This document shows, one piece after another, positions 54,600 to 64,000 of a DNA stretch of 64,000 bases. The notes below the pieces were generated by a model. That model was not told the origin of the DNA. It made no database searches and saw only the letters and a program-made list of their open reading frames with translations. How positions within the stretch are numbered: the stretch's first letter is position 1; each line of letters begins with the position of its first letter. Made by a program: the position numbers and the translations under genes. Source of the DNA: Schistocephalus solidus (lineage: Eukaryota; Platyhelminthes; Cestoda; Diphyllobothriidea; Diphyllobothriidae); assembly GCA_017591395.1 (NCBI GenBank), contig WEDG01004507.1, forward strand, positions 1 through 64,000, read 5' to 3'.

Positions 54600-56080
54600 T
54601 CGACCTCTCTAAATCCAATTTTTCGACTTGAAATGGTGACGATAATGAAATCTCCCCTGAGACTAGAAACAAAATGAGTCTCCGTGTAGCGTCCGAGGAT
54701 GTCGAGGATAGCACACACTGTGGAGCATATCACTAGGACCAGCTTTAGCCATATAACGTTGGCAGCATATTTAAGCACTTCATCAGGCACATATGTATAG
54801 ATAGAATGATATAATCAGATTATAACGTAAGGGATTTATGTTAATAGTAACAACTTGTAGACAATAAAAGAGGAGTATGAAGATACAAATAAATACTGGG
54901 GACCTGTACAATCGATCCGTTTGGAGTGGGAGGTGGTCACGAAGGATCAGTTAGACACCGGTGGGGAATGCAGCGCTGTTGGCAAATGCGGTTGAGGGTC
55001 GTGGAGATACTGACGGTCAGGGGTCTGCGAGTGGTACGATAACGGTAACGAGGGGAGATGTCAGCGGTAGGGAGGGAAGGAACACCGGCCATCTCCACAG
55101 ACCATCTATTACCCCATTCCCATCAGGGATCAGCGTGAAAGTGTGTCCAGTCTATTTAAACAACTCTGTTGAAACTGTGGGTTGTTACATCCGCAATGAA
55201 CCGGATAGAATTTATTGAATCAAGCGCCTTAAGACAGGCAACCGGCCAAGTTCGCGGTTTAACCTTATTGTCTGCCCTATACACGCTTAATAGCACGCTA
55301 TGGATTTCCTCAGTGCGCAATAACAATTGTTTGTGACTGAATGTTAGGGAGTTAATGTACCTATGGGGGGCGTGTTTATTTTTAGACAGCATTGAATCCT
55401 CCTCTTGGTTTAACTCTTAAACATCGAAGAGGAAAACAGAAAGAGCAATTATGGCAACAAATGGTTTTCACAAACAGGTCCGCAATTCGACTTGATGACG
55501 CTAACATTCATCTGCAGACAAACGAGCTACAGATACACTTAGTTTTTGCCTTATTTTTAGTTCCGTACAGCTAAAATCCAGTTCGTTAACAGGTTAAACA
55601 TAATTTACAAAATAAATGAATAGGCGACTGACCAAAATTCAGCACAAGGGAAAGCCAACCCCCAATATTTTTTCCTCAAATTCCTTGGCCAACATGTTTC
55701 AGATAGCCAAGTAATACTTAACGCGGGTGTTCAATTTTATTATTTGCCTTTAAACAACTTCAAGCCAACTTTGAAGTGAGTCCAAATTTCTGCGTGTACA
55801 TTTCCGGTTATGCTTAGTTATAGGTATGGTTGTTCCATCGCAATCGATGGGGACACGTTGGTAGTCTGAACATCAAATTATTTATAGAGAGACTAACTTG
55901 CGAAGCATCTACCCCACTCCCTTCCCCAACCGCCTCATCGACCAACGTCAAGATTAACTCAGAACGACAATAAATGCGTGTGACTTAAGTGGCTTGTCCA
56001 TGCATTCACAAACTGGAGTTCAAAGAGAGCCTTAGACCTCTCATGAAGGAGACCTACCACATTAGGACGGAGTCGCTGTT
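54600..56080. other. no recognisable gene
   Basis: About 1.5 kb. ORFs of 60-90 codons on both strands (54518-54790 minus, 54961-55218, 55392-55574) lack motifs. Confidence 0.35.
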
Positions 56081-56084
56081 GTCG

Positions 56085-56213
56085 AGAGAATTGCCCTTTC
56101 TGATGGGTTGGAGCGAGAATCTAAAACTTCAGGCTGGTAAACTCCATGTTCCAGCGATCGCTTCTTATTTTGAACTGCTTCCTGGAACTCGTCTCTTTGC
56201 TTCTATTGGCAAT
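56085..56213 (+). repeat. Solo copy of the PLE terminal repeat
   Basis: TTCAGGCTGGTAAACTCCATGTTCCAG (in parts), then CTGCTTCCTGGAACTCGTCT and GCTTCTATTGGCAA, follows the same order as 491-577 and 3140-3235. No PLE coding sequence is adjacent. Confidence 0.6.
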
Positions 56214-56559
56214 GAACAACTTATCACGCCAGTTCTTAGTCTTCAAATGTATTACTCTTGGCGTCTAGTGGTAATTTAACCAAGGGTTGGATATAGTATA
56301 TTAGAACAATACGCACTGGATCCGAGTGGGATCGGCCTCACATACATCTTTCCTCTCCCATCACCTCCCAGAGGTAAGCGTGAGTGATGTCAACTGGAAA
56401 TGAGAATGGGCGTAGGGGCTGTCTTAGACCAACGCTTGTCGCATACCTGTTTGATCCCACCCCGAGAAGAAACACAGCAGCGCAGTTCATACAACTCCTG
56501 TCCCAGACCAGTGCCACCAAGGGTTGGCATAACGCAACAGTATAGCCAGTTCCGGGACA

Positions 56560-56775
56560 CATTTAATAATTACAAGTGTGTGCTGGTCCCCGTTCGTTAG
56601 TCCTGATGGTTGGACAACGAATAGAAACGCCCCCACCGTAATATCGCGTCCTAACCAAAACCGTAACCATAACTCTTCTCTTGACAGTAACCCTTTCCTT
56701 AACCTCAACTGTACTTCCCTGGAATTAAGTGCATTATGGGGCGTTCCTAGTCCCAGGTCGTGCCGAGGGAGGGGC
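56560..56775. mobile_element. MITE-like element, degenerate copy
   Basis: Inverted blocks GAATAGAAACGCCCCC (about 56618) and GGGGCGTTCCTAGTCC (about 56738) enclose a CCTAACC/AACCGTAACC-like interior. CCTGGAATTAAGTGCATTAT matches the TTGGAANTTAG motif near the right end of the other copies. The outermost repeats are not recognisable. Confidence 0.4.
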
Positions 56776-56799
56776 AAATAAACGAGCTCTATAGTCTTT

Positions 56800-58270
56800 A
56801 CTTTTGCGAACCAATGCACACTTAATTGAGGCGGACGTTTTGTACACGTATTGGACCCTTGTAGACGGTCACGTTAGTCAAAACAGTCGGTAATCAAAGG
56901 TTTTAGTGCCAAATTCCGTATGACTCGTTGATACCTTCCTTGTTCTTTTTTTACTTTGCTAGGCGCATCTTCTTTCAGAAGTTTTAGTCGCTTTACTTAC
57001 GCGGCGTTGTCTCTAGCTTCTTAAAACCCTAAATTATCCGACTGATTAGCATTCCTTTGTTAACTTCCAGCTACCTACCCGTCAATCTTAAACCACTAGT
57101 GTTTGCGTGAATCATGTGAAGCAGCCACAATAATCCCAGAATGAACTTTGCGACTGTCAGGAGCCTGTTGATACCATATTCCCTGCGATCGGAACCAAGT
57201 TTAAAGTGTACGCCATGCCCAGTCTGAAAATGATTGAAAAGCTTAACTTGTCCAGTGAGAAAACGTGTTCACTCCTTTTATGGATGAGGAGGTCTCGGCT
57301 GCAGTGCTGGAGCCACATCGAAGGCTCACCCCGGGGAGCCGCATTTTCAGTGAACAAGTACCACCTGAAATGTGGCCTTCACTTCATCTGTGCTTGGGCG
57401 AGGAGGGTTGGAGGCTGGTTTTATGCCACAGCAGCATCAGCAACGGGAATTCCCGCCTGGCTCGCAGCTTTCGTTAGGCTTTCGGGGGGTAGCAGGTTTC
57501 AGTAACCACGTGTCCTAAGCATGGGCTTCTGCCACCCGAAATGCTTCGGAAGTCATGGCAACTAGGCGGGAGGTGTCACACAGTCCTGTTATTTCAAGCT
57601 CAGGCATGCACGTGAGCGAATTAGGAAGGAGGACGTGGTGGCAGGAAATTGAATTACCAGCACGTCCGCAGTTTGGTTACCAATTGAACACATATACACT
57701 TGGCCGCGTACGTGTGATCAGACGTGGGCGGCGTCACGGCAGGAGGGCTAAGGTGCTCGGTGGAATGGACGCCCCACTGGTTGACCTCGCGGATCGCCGG
57801 TAGCAGACAACAGACTCCAGAGGACGGTATAAACAGGGCCGAGAATCTTGACACTGGACGGAGTTGGCCTAAAACCTTTTTAATTCTACTGCCTGCTATT
57901 GACCAGGGCCATGATATCGAGTCCTCTCCCCCCTTGTCCCCTGCGGCTATACTCGGGGTTGCCGATGTAGTACGTATTAAGCGAGGCGGCTCAGGGTCAA
58001 GAGAGCAGTTAGGTACTGACTGTTCTAGCAATCAATATGTATTCCTCTCTATAACAGGAAACTGAGTCGCGTTTGCGACCAATCGGCAGGTACTGTGCAT
58101 CACACGAATTGCAGCTGACAATCGGTCTTCACCTATGAAAAGTAAAAGCTTATGAAATGTTGCGGTCCACCAACGACCAACACCGAACAGCCTAAGGTAC
58201 ACGGGTACGGACAAAAACCGAACTGAGCAGGGGAATAACACAACGCGCCCAGAATGTAATATGCGACCCA
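56800..58270. other. no recognisable gene
   Basis: The GC-rich interval 57200-58060 holds overlapping ORFs on both strands up to 125 codons (57654-58031 minus, 57724-58065 plus). No domain, signal peptide or repeat match is visible. Opposing frames suggest chance openness from GC content. Confidence 0.35.
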
Positions 58271-58281
58271 ACTGCGGAAAA

Positions 58282-58800
58282 AACGATAGACCAGCGTGTA
58301 ATACGCGACCATACTACATGCGAGCGTAACCCTAACCCTTTCCATTTTGCTCGGTGGGGTTTGCATTCGTTGCCGGGTTAGTGGGGCCACACAATCTTTT
58401 GTTAGCGTTAGGGGGATCAAAGTATTGGGTCAAATGGTAACTTTCTAAGTGGAGTCGCGGTAGTTTCACAGCGCATCTATTTTAATTTGCTAATGGAAGA
58501 TCGCGCAGAGTGGGTCTCATTCTTGCTCCCTTCAAGCGTCCGAATAAAAGTGGGTCGGGTCAGCTAGGAATGGTATCGCGCATTTTGGTCGGTGTGAGGT
58601 AATGCCACCGGATCTCACAATCCACAAACTTGTCAGGGCAACAAACGGCTTTGCACCCCTACTAACACGGCAACGAATGCTAATTCTAACGAAAACAATA
58701 AATAGGGTAAGAATTAAGTTGGTGCTATCCTTTTCTTTATTTAGCCCCATACCTAAAAATCCGCGTACCACCGATCCTGTATTACTCGCTGACCTATCCT
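58282..58800. repeat. Imperfect inverted repeat pair
   Basis: The reverse complement of 58282-58390 contains ACTAACCCGGCAACGAATGC and, further on, GTATTACACGCTGGTCTATC. The plus strand at 58655-58800 contains ACTAACACGGCAACGAATGC and GTATTACTCGCTGACCTATC in the same order. The arms are separated by about 265 bp. Each arm holds a short telomere-like run (AGGGTTAGGG or ATAGGGTAAG). The ORFs 58133-58420 (minus) and 58602-58811 (plus) share peptides only because of this. Confidence 0.65.
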
Positions 58801-58809
58801 TTGCTCCCT

Positions 58810-60000
58810 GATTTGAGTCACATATTACTTTCTTGCCCACAACGCCTCCATTGGCAAATAACGAAGGTGGGTATAACTGCCTGCCACCGGCTTTAGTGTG
58901 AGTACAGAGCTATCCTTGAAGAGGAACGGACCCAGTAGGCATCAAAGCTTGATGATTTCGTTTCACATGGCATAATTTGAACTAATACAACCAGCAACAA
59001 AACCAGTGCAGACCAAATGCATAACTTCAGTCACAAAACTTCCTAACCTAGTCAGCTGCAAGAACTCCGTCTCGGAATACGGATGACGTTTGGCGAATGC
59101 GGGGGAATATCCTTCGGAAGATTCTATAAATTACCCAAAACCACTAAATCCAATTTTTCCATGGCCCAATCCTCACCTAGAGAGGCAGCCCAACCTATAA
59201 CACGTGCAATTTAGGGGCCCAAAAATTTCACATCTTTTCAGAAGACCGCTGAAGATGGAAATATGAACCCTGTGAAGCGACAGCATAAACTGGCGTGAAA
59301 CCCATCTGTGCATCCCTTCTCCGCACTAAGTTAGCACAGATACCTCGAAGGGCAGTACATCGACCCCCTATGATAAAACATCTCGAAGTTATTCGCACTC
59401 TATCTGCGAATCTTCTTTGCGTTCAGTGGCGCAACATATGACCAAATATAGGTTCCTCTAGAATTTCCCCGATTTCTAGCCTTCCGCCACTGTGAACCTG
59501 CTTATACCTGAGAAGGACGTGATGCCAAATCTAGGTCATGAATTTAGTCATGGACGAGAGATGTGACTGACAGCTCTATTTAGTCCGCTTCTGGTATCAT
59601 ACAAAAATACTTGAGGACTGAACCCACGCGACATCAACGCAGCACTTTCATGATATCCTACTGTGGCAAGCGTGTATGCGTGAGAAAGTGGCTGTTATCA
59701 GTTCCAAAATAACTGGCTTCATGCTTTACAGGAATGTCTTGAATTGCATGTTCGCACGTGGATCCATCCATTTCTTATAGTTCTGGATTGGCGACCGAAG
59801 TAGACTTTGACAGCAGATCCATAAAAAGTCGTTCCGGAGGGAAATTCCATGTGTCTTTCGACCACTGTATTAATTTCCAAGGTTGTCAGAAATCCATCCA
59901 GCTAGTGGTGCGATATTTTAGAAGAGGATCTTCGATATAGTACACACTAGATGGATGCTAAGATTTTGATGCAAGTATACAATTTCAGAGCGTTGTTTGG
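58810..60000. other. no recognisable gene
   Basis: About 1.2 kb. One 60-codon frame (59758-59940) without motif. No repeat match. Confidence 0.4.
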
Positions 60001-60006
60001 TGAATA

Positions 60007-60220
60007 TTGCCGGCAAAGACAAGGGAGATTGGAATGGAAATGTGGAGCTCATTAGACATCATCAGTCAGTCTGACCCAACCCCAGGTGGCGCACAACCCG
60101 AGGCTCGAACCCGTGACCCGTTGATCATAAGTCCAGCGCTCTACCCATTGAGCCACAGGCTCGTGTTCTTGCCGGGTTAGATCGGAAATATTGATATTCG
60201 TCAATGAACGCTCACCGATA
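60007..60220 (-). mobile_element. tRNA-derived SINE, best-preserved promoter
   Basis: On the minus strand: lead-in TATCGGTGAGCGTTCATTGA, A box TGGCTCAATGGGTAG (complement region 60142-60156), B box GGGTTCGAGCC (complement of 60102-60112), CCACCTGGGGTTGGGTCAGA, a GATGATGTCTAAT block and a CTTGTCTTTGCCGGCA end. A and B boxes match the RNA polymerase III internal promoter and are spaced as in a tRNA. The minus-strand ORF (60052-60255), reading EPVAQWVERWTYDQRVTGSS, is the usual false translation of such a SINE. Confidence 0.8.
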
Positions 60221-60229
60221 ACTTTTGTC

Positions 60230-61550
60230 ATCCTGGACTCTCGGTAGCTAAACAATATCCAGCAAAGTAGGCAGGGCTTACAACCAAAGAAGCTTTCGTG
60301 TTATTGGCAGATCCCCTGGATTAAAAACAGTTTTGAGTGTGTACCAGGATATTTCGGGCAAAGTCAACTCAAATCGCGACTTCATCCGTATACGGACTGC
60401 GCAGGAGAAGAAGATTCCGAAGTACTGACCACCCCTAGCACTACAAGCAAGAGAATAGAGTTTAGAGCCTAGGATAAAACTTCGCAAGCTTGAACTCTGT
60501 CTTCGTGGCCCTCAAGTTAAGATTTACAGGATCTATCGCAGTAACTCATACAAAACCCATGTAGGGGGATTATGTTATAAATTTCATCCCAAGGGTTCAG
60601 CCTCACTGAACTTATTTAGAAGAGTGAACGTTGAAATATTGGTGCCTATAAGCTGCATAATTTGAAAGGAATGCCTACCGTATGAACGGCATAAGCCAAA
60701 TGTGAGAGGCCCATCGAAGCTTTAGCAATCTCAACTGTCTATTCGAATGAACTTCTTGGGGACAGAACGCATCACTGCACACTTTTATCGCGCTACTGCC
60801 ATTCATCAGAGACTACCAGCATGCATACAGTTCACACGGATCAAAAACCAACTCAATACAGGTAAGCAGCTATTTGTTGCCTATCAGCTCGCACACCGTC
60901 AGCGCTAGACAACAGGAAGACTGTGTTCTCGAATGCACAATTATGAACTGCCGGTGTATGCTGAGGGACGAACTGACCTAATTACCTGCCCGTAACCTGA
61001 AGGCTGTCCCTGAATTCGACTTTGTGGACAGCAAATTAATATCGCTGGCTGGCAACAGGACATGTCAAGAGTGACTTGAGGTTTGGGCCTCGCACACCCT
61101 TCGGCCTCCGACTTATCACACATTGGACTCCGTTTCTTCCACTCTCTACCGGGTGACGTGCCCCAATTTCCAGCCCAAGGTGCACGAACATGTCGTGAGG
61201 CAACACAAAGGCCTCTCAGCTACCACCTTGTCCCTCATTATCTCTAATGGTGGGTTCCTATGCGGGCCTGAGAGTTATACCGAATGTGGTTACCGTTCGG
61301 TGATTGGCCCCTTGTTTTGTGTTCATTTACACACACGCTCACTGTAGGCTTTTAAAATGACCATTTAATTTTATAAGGTGGCCACACCATAGACTGTACG
61401 CGCTGTCGGGTGAATGGATATGTTGTGCATACTGTTTTGAATCTGAAATAAGTTCGAAGTAGTAAAAATCAAGCTCTAATGGAAATCTAACGGCGGATGG
61501 GTCTAGAACAGCGCGCCATGTTACGACTGGGTAAATATGTGTAATGGACT
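60230..61550. other. no recognisable gene
   Basis: About 1.3 kb. The 69-codon minus frame at 60278-60487 and the 74-codon plus frame at 61123-61347 have no motif. Confidence 0.35.
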
Positions 61551-61559
61551 TTGGTGCTC

Positions 61560-61780
61560 AAAAAGTGGTAATGATGACTTATACGACCCCTGAAATGGGA
61601 CCTGAGAACGGGAATACGGGTACCTTTGCAAAAAATTACAGGATTAATCGGGTTCTGTTTAGGGTTTGACTTAGGGTTAAGTTTAGGGTTAGATTTAAGT
61701 TTAGGGTTAAGGTTAACCTTCGGGTTAGTTAAGGTTTATTGTAGTATTTAAGTTTAGCATGCCCTGCATAAGGAGCCATA
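61560..61780. repeat. Interstitial telomere-like tract, degenerate
   Basis: The core 61648-61735 repeats TTTAGGGTTTGAC, TTAGGGTTAAG, TTTAGGGTTAG, TTTAAG, TTTAGGGTTAAG and GGTTAAC, a period of about 11-18 bp built on TTAGGGTT. The flanks (GACCTGAGAACGGGAATACGG on the left) resemble the ACGGGAATA block near the MITE-like termini, so it may be another decayed member. Confidence 0.6.
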
Positions 61781-61784
61781 TAAG

Positions 61785-62415
61785 TAATAATAATAAAAGA
61801 GGCTTTGGACGCCCTAATTATCCACTGTTTCATTTATAGCAATGACCATAAATGCTCTCCTCTTGATACGTACTTGGGAAAGGCCCATGAAATCACTGCG
61901 TATTCAGCAGATTTGTGTGGCCTCAAAATATCGGAGAAATCGACCATGACAAGCAAATGCAGGCTGTGTTATGTGGACATGAAGGTATCACCACGTAACA
62001 TAGCTGTAGATACTCGACGCTACTAAGTGATTGAATTATGCCCTTATACTTGTTATAGCATTCCTAATGCCTGCCTGTGGCCCCAAGTTACAAGTTCACC
62101 ACCGCACGAATGATCGTCTTACGTTGTTGCCGGTCAATTACAGACTAGAATGTCGAGCGAAATTGATTCGATTGACACGCTAACCCTTCAGACCGCTTCT
62201 CTGTGAACGACTGTGTGATTCTCTAAATGCCTGAATCGTTCTACTACTTATTGCATACAGTTCAGTCTAATTCGATATATATAATGGCGATAGGCAGATC
62301 CTTTGAAACTCTATGTACAGATAGATGCTTGCAAGATGTGCATATGTTACAAAGCGATATGTGAGCATCATATTAATCATTGATGACGACTAAGTATATG
62401 ATCATTAAGTAAAAT
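61785..62415. other. no recognisable gene
   Basis: Contains one 73-codon frame (61805-62026) without motif. No repeat match. Confidence 0.35.
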
Positions 62416-62439
62416 TTCATAAAGATGTTTTCTTTATGT

Positions 62440-62795
62440 ATCGCAACGCTCCCAGTCAGAGCACTCGAAGTTCGTAGTTTGTTCCATTCTTTAATCACCC
62501 GGTGGGAAAATAAGTTAACCCGCACTTAAAGTTTGGCATAGTTTGTCTTCAGTTTGTATTGGTAACCTCCGAGATTTTTCGTATCTGCCAATTCAAAAAA
62601 ATCGGCCATTTGAAGAGCACAGTCAAATCCTTTGACAAGTTTGAAGATCGTAATCATATCCCCTCTGTGTTACCCAGAAGAGAGAGAGAGAGGGAGAGGA
62701 AGACTGCTAAGCCTTTCTAGTCGACCCCCATACGGTAGGCATTCCAATCCACTGATTAGTTTCCTAACCCTTCGCTGAAATTTCTCCAATAGTTG
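62440..62795 (-). pseudogene. Family A LINE RT, C-terminal fragment
   Basis: The minus strand reads KFQRRVRKLISGLECLPYGG, RLERLSSLPLPLSL, HRGDMITIFKLVKGFDCALQ, FFELADTKNLGGYQYKLKTN and VNLFSHRVIKEWNKLRTSSA. These match in order the RT at 36-38 kb (VQRRATKLVLGHGSQPYETR, LRGDLILTFRIL, FFELAKTTNLRGHPLKLRV, FFSKRVVETWNSLPLDV). A GA-dinucleotide run (AGAGAGAGAGAGAGGGAGAG, about 62679) replaces part of the frame before the RGD motif. Frame lesions are few, so the fragment looks relatively young. Confidence 0.75.
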
Positions 62796-63040
62796 GTCTA
62801 GTGAAAGCCTTCACCTCACACCTTCAAAAACATTCTGCATTTTTTTCCACTAATTTCGGTTCGATGGTTGATTTCGACCATGTTAACCATGTGCCTCAGT
62901 GCAGGGTGGGCTCAGAGGCGGTGGCATGCGCGTGAATTGGATTCTAGTGCTAACAGACTTGCGTTGCATCCAGCGCAATCCCTCCTCCTTCCCAGGGTCT
63001 GGTTTTATGATAGGGTCAAGAAGACCGGAGGCCGGTTCAA

Positions 63041-63493
63041 GCGCCGTGGCCGGCATAGTTAAACACCCCGACTAGGCGTGCCACACACGCCTGCTCCGAT
63101 ACAATGGAGCGGGATCACACCAAACAATATGGGGAGAGGGCAGCTAGGCTCCCGACTGAGTGGTAGTGCCATAGAAGCCACAGTAAGAAGGAACCATTGC
63201 TGCCCCTCTCTTCGTCCTGATAGGAAGATTGAGTTATCTCGTCAGTTTTACCCTTCAGAAAAACGGCCTTTAGCGCACTGTGGTAGATTCAAGCGCATCA
63301 GATTTAATATAGTTAGAAGTGCGCGGAGATGTCGTGGGGATAGGGTCTTCAGAGTGGACACCGATCTCTCTTTCCATTTCTTTGCACTAGTTGATTGTCT
63401 GAATCGGCCTAGCAACTAACGCCCAGAGAGGAAGCGCAGTGGCCAAAAGAGTTAAGCAGCCCGTCTGCGCGCGCCACACACGACCTGATTGCC
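63041..63493. repeat. Pair of related ~57 bp direct repeats, 393 bp apart
   Basis: GCGCCGTGGCCGGCATAGTT through CGTGCCACACACGCCTG (63041-63096) and GCGCAGTGGCCAAAAGAGTT through CGCGCCACACACGACCTG (63434-63493) share about 70% of positions. The start resembles a tRNA A box, so these could be heads of a second SINE family. No B box is convincing. Confidence 0.45.
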
Positions 63494-63494
63494 A

Positions 63495-64000
63495 AACACA
63501 CCAGTTTTTTTCTTACAACAGGGGTGGGCTGCTTTTATCTTGCATGCAGGCCTGTCATAGAGATCAAAAATAACTCTTAGAGCTGGTATGAGAGGCACTG
63601 ACTTCGTGCCTCTGTAAGATGCTGTAGGACGAACTCGTGTATGTGGTAAACATTGTTGTGAGAAGCTATGGGCTTATGTCGTTTAACTGGCGTTTTATTA
63701 GCGCAGGTTTTCGTAAATGCGCATGAGGCCGAGTAAACCAGTGCGGGGATTGAGTATGCATAAGTAGTTCGGTCAGCTGAGGCGAACACGACAGGTCCAG
63801 GGATTTCATAGGTCTCAATGGAGTCGAAATAAAGAATACTCGTTTAGACCCATGTGTTCTCTTATAGTGCATGTTGGCTTCTGTGGCGTTCTCTATGTAG
63901 GCATCTCTAAAATATTAAGCATGTGTTCCACTGGGTTTCCGTGGGGTCTCTTAATAGACACTTTAGATGTTTTCATTTTTGACCGCAGCAGGAACCTGAA
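63495..64000. other. no recognisable gene at the window end
   Basis: Two overlapping minus-strand ORFs (63577-63789, 63666-63872) in different frames without motifs. Confidence 0.35.

Noticed and set aside
57654..58065. Opposed 125- and 113-codon frames
   Set aside because: Both cannot be genes and neither shows a motif; treated as chance openness.
60052..60255. Minus-strand ORF reading EPVAQWVERWTYDQRVTGSS
   Set aside because: This is the translation of a tRNA-derived SINE (A and B boxes lie within it), not a protein gene.
60490..60780. Possible RTE-type RT end (LLKLRWASHI on the minus strand)
   Set aside because: A single short peptide similar to the RLRWLGH motif; surrounding frame is full of stops and no second motif supports it.
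1..64000. CRISPR arrays, bacterial operons, rRNA genes or prophage
   Set aside because: No spaced identical repeats, ribosome-binding sites before gene clusters, or rRNA signature sequences were seen; the content is plainly eukaryotic.

Overview
The window reads as eukaryotic, AT-leaning genomic DNA from a parasitic flatworm, most likely a diphyllobothriidean tapeworm (Spirometra, Diphyllobothrium or Schistocephalus type). That placement is inference. It rests on the mix of degraded Penelope-like, Jockey/CR1-like and Ty3/gypsy elements, on tRNA-derived SINEs, and on a single compact metazoan gene surrounded by repeats. There are no bacterial operons, no CRISPR array and no intact functional RNA gene.

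Only one gene looks like an intact host gene: a single-exon 2-aminoethanethiol (cysteamine) dioxygenase, ADO, at 32068-32901 (+). A strong splice-acceptor-like tract and a short upstream ORF precede it, and an AATAAA follows it. The only other long open frame is the reverse transcriptase (RT) at 36732-38216 (-), a 5'-truncated retrotransposon whose motif A aspartate has become glutamate.

Left third (0.4-31 kb): a retrotransposon graveyard. A Penelope-like element with flanking direct repeats lies at 0.4-3.2 kb. A Ty3/gypsy gag relic and a near-full-length minus-strand LINE (here called family B; ORF1, endonuclease, RT with YADD) lie at 5.2-10.6 kb. A relic of an unclassified DNA-transposon protein is at 11.9-12.6 kb. 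A stacked array fills 15.1-31.1 kb. In it a family A LINE (FADD-type RT) at 15.5-17.4 kb is interrupted by family B tails (17.5-19.94 kb) and resumes at 19.95-20.58 kb. A family C LINE (20.8-24.8 kb) is likewise interrupted by a family B tail (23.1-24.08 kb). Further A and C copies follow. A, B and C are labels used only in this annotation.

Middle (31-44 kb): the ADO gene, the near-intact family A RT, and long stretches with nothing recognisable.

Right third (44-64 kb): short non-autonomous elements and simple repeats. These are a MITE-like family with about 30-50 bp terminal inverted repeats and interiors of degenerate telomere-like (TTAGGG/CCCTAA-like) sequence, a tRNA-derived SINE family with A and B boxes, a 472 bp CAG/TAG triplet array abutting a SINE 3' end, an inverted-repeat pair at 58 kb, and small Penelope and LINE fragments. 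Most short ORFs here are antisense or frame shadows of these repeats.

All family assignments come from reading motifs by eye. Copy boundaries are approximate to tens of bases unless stated.
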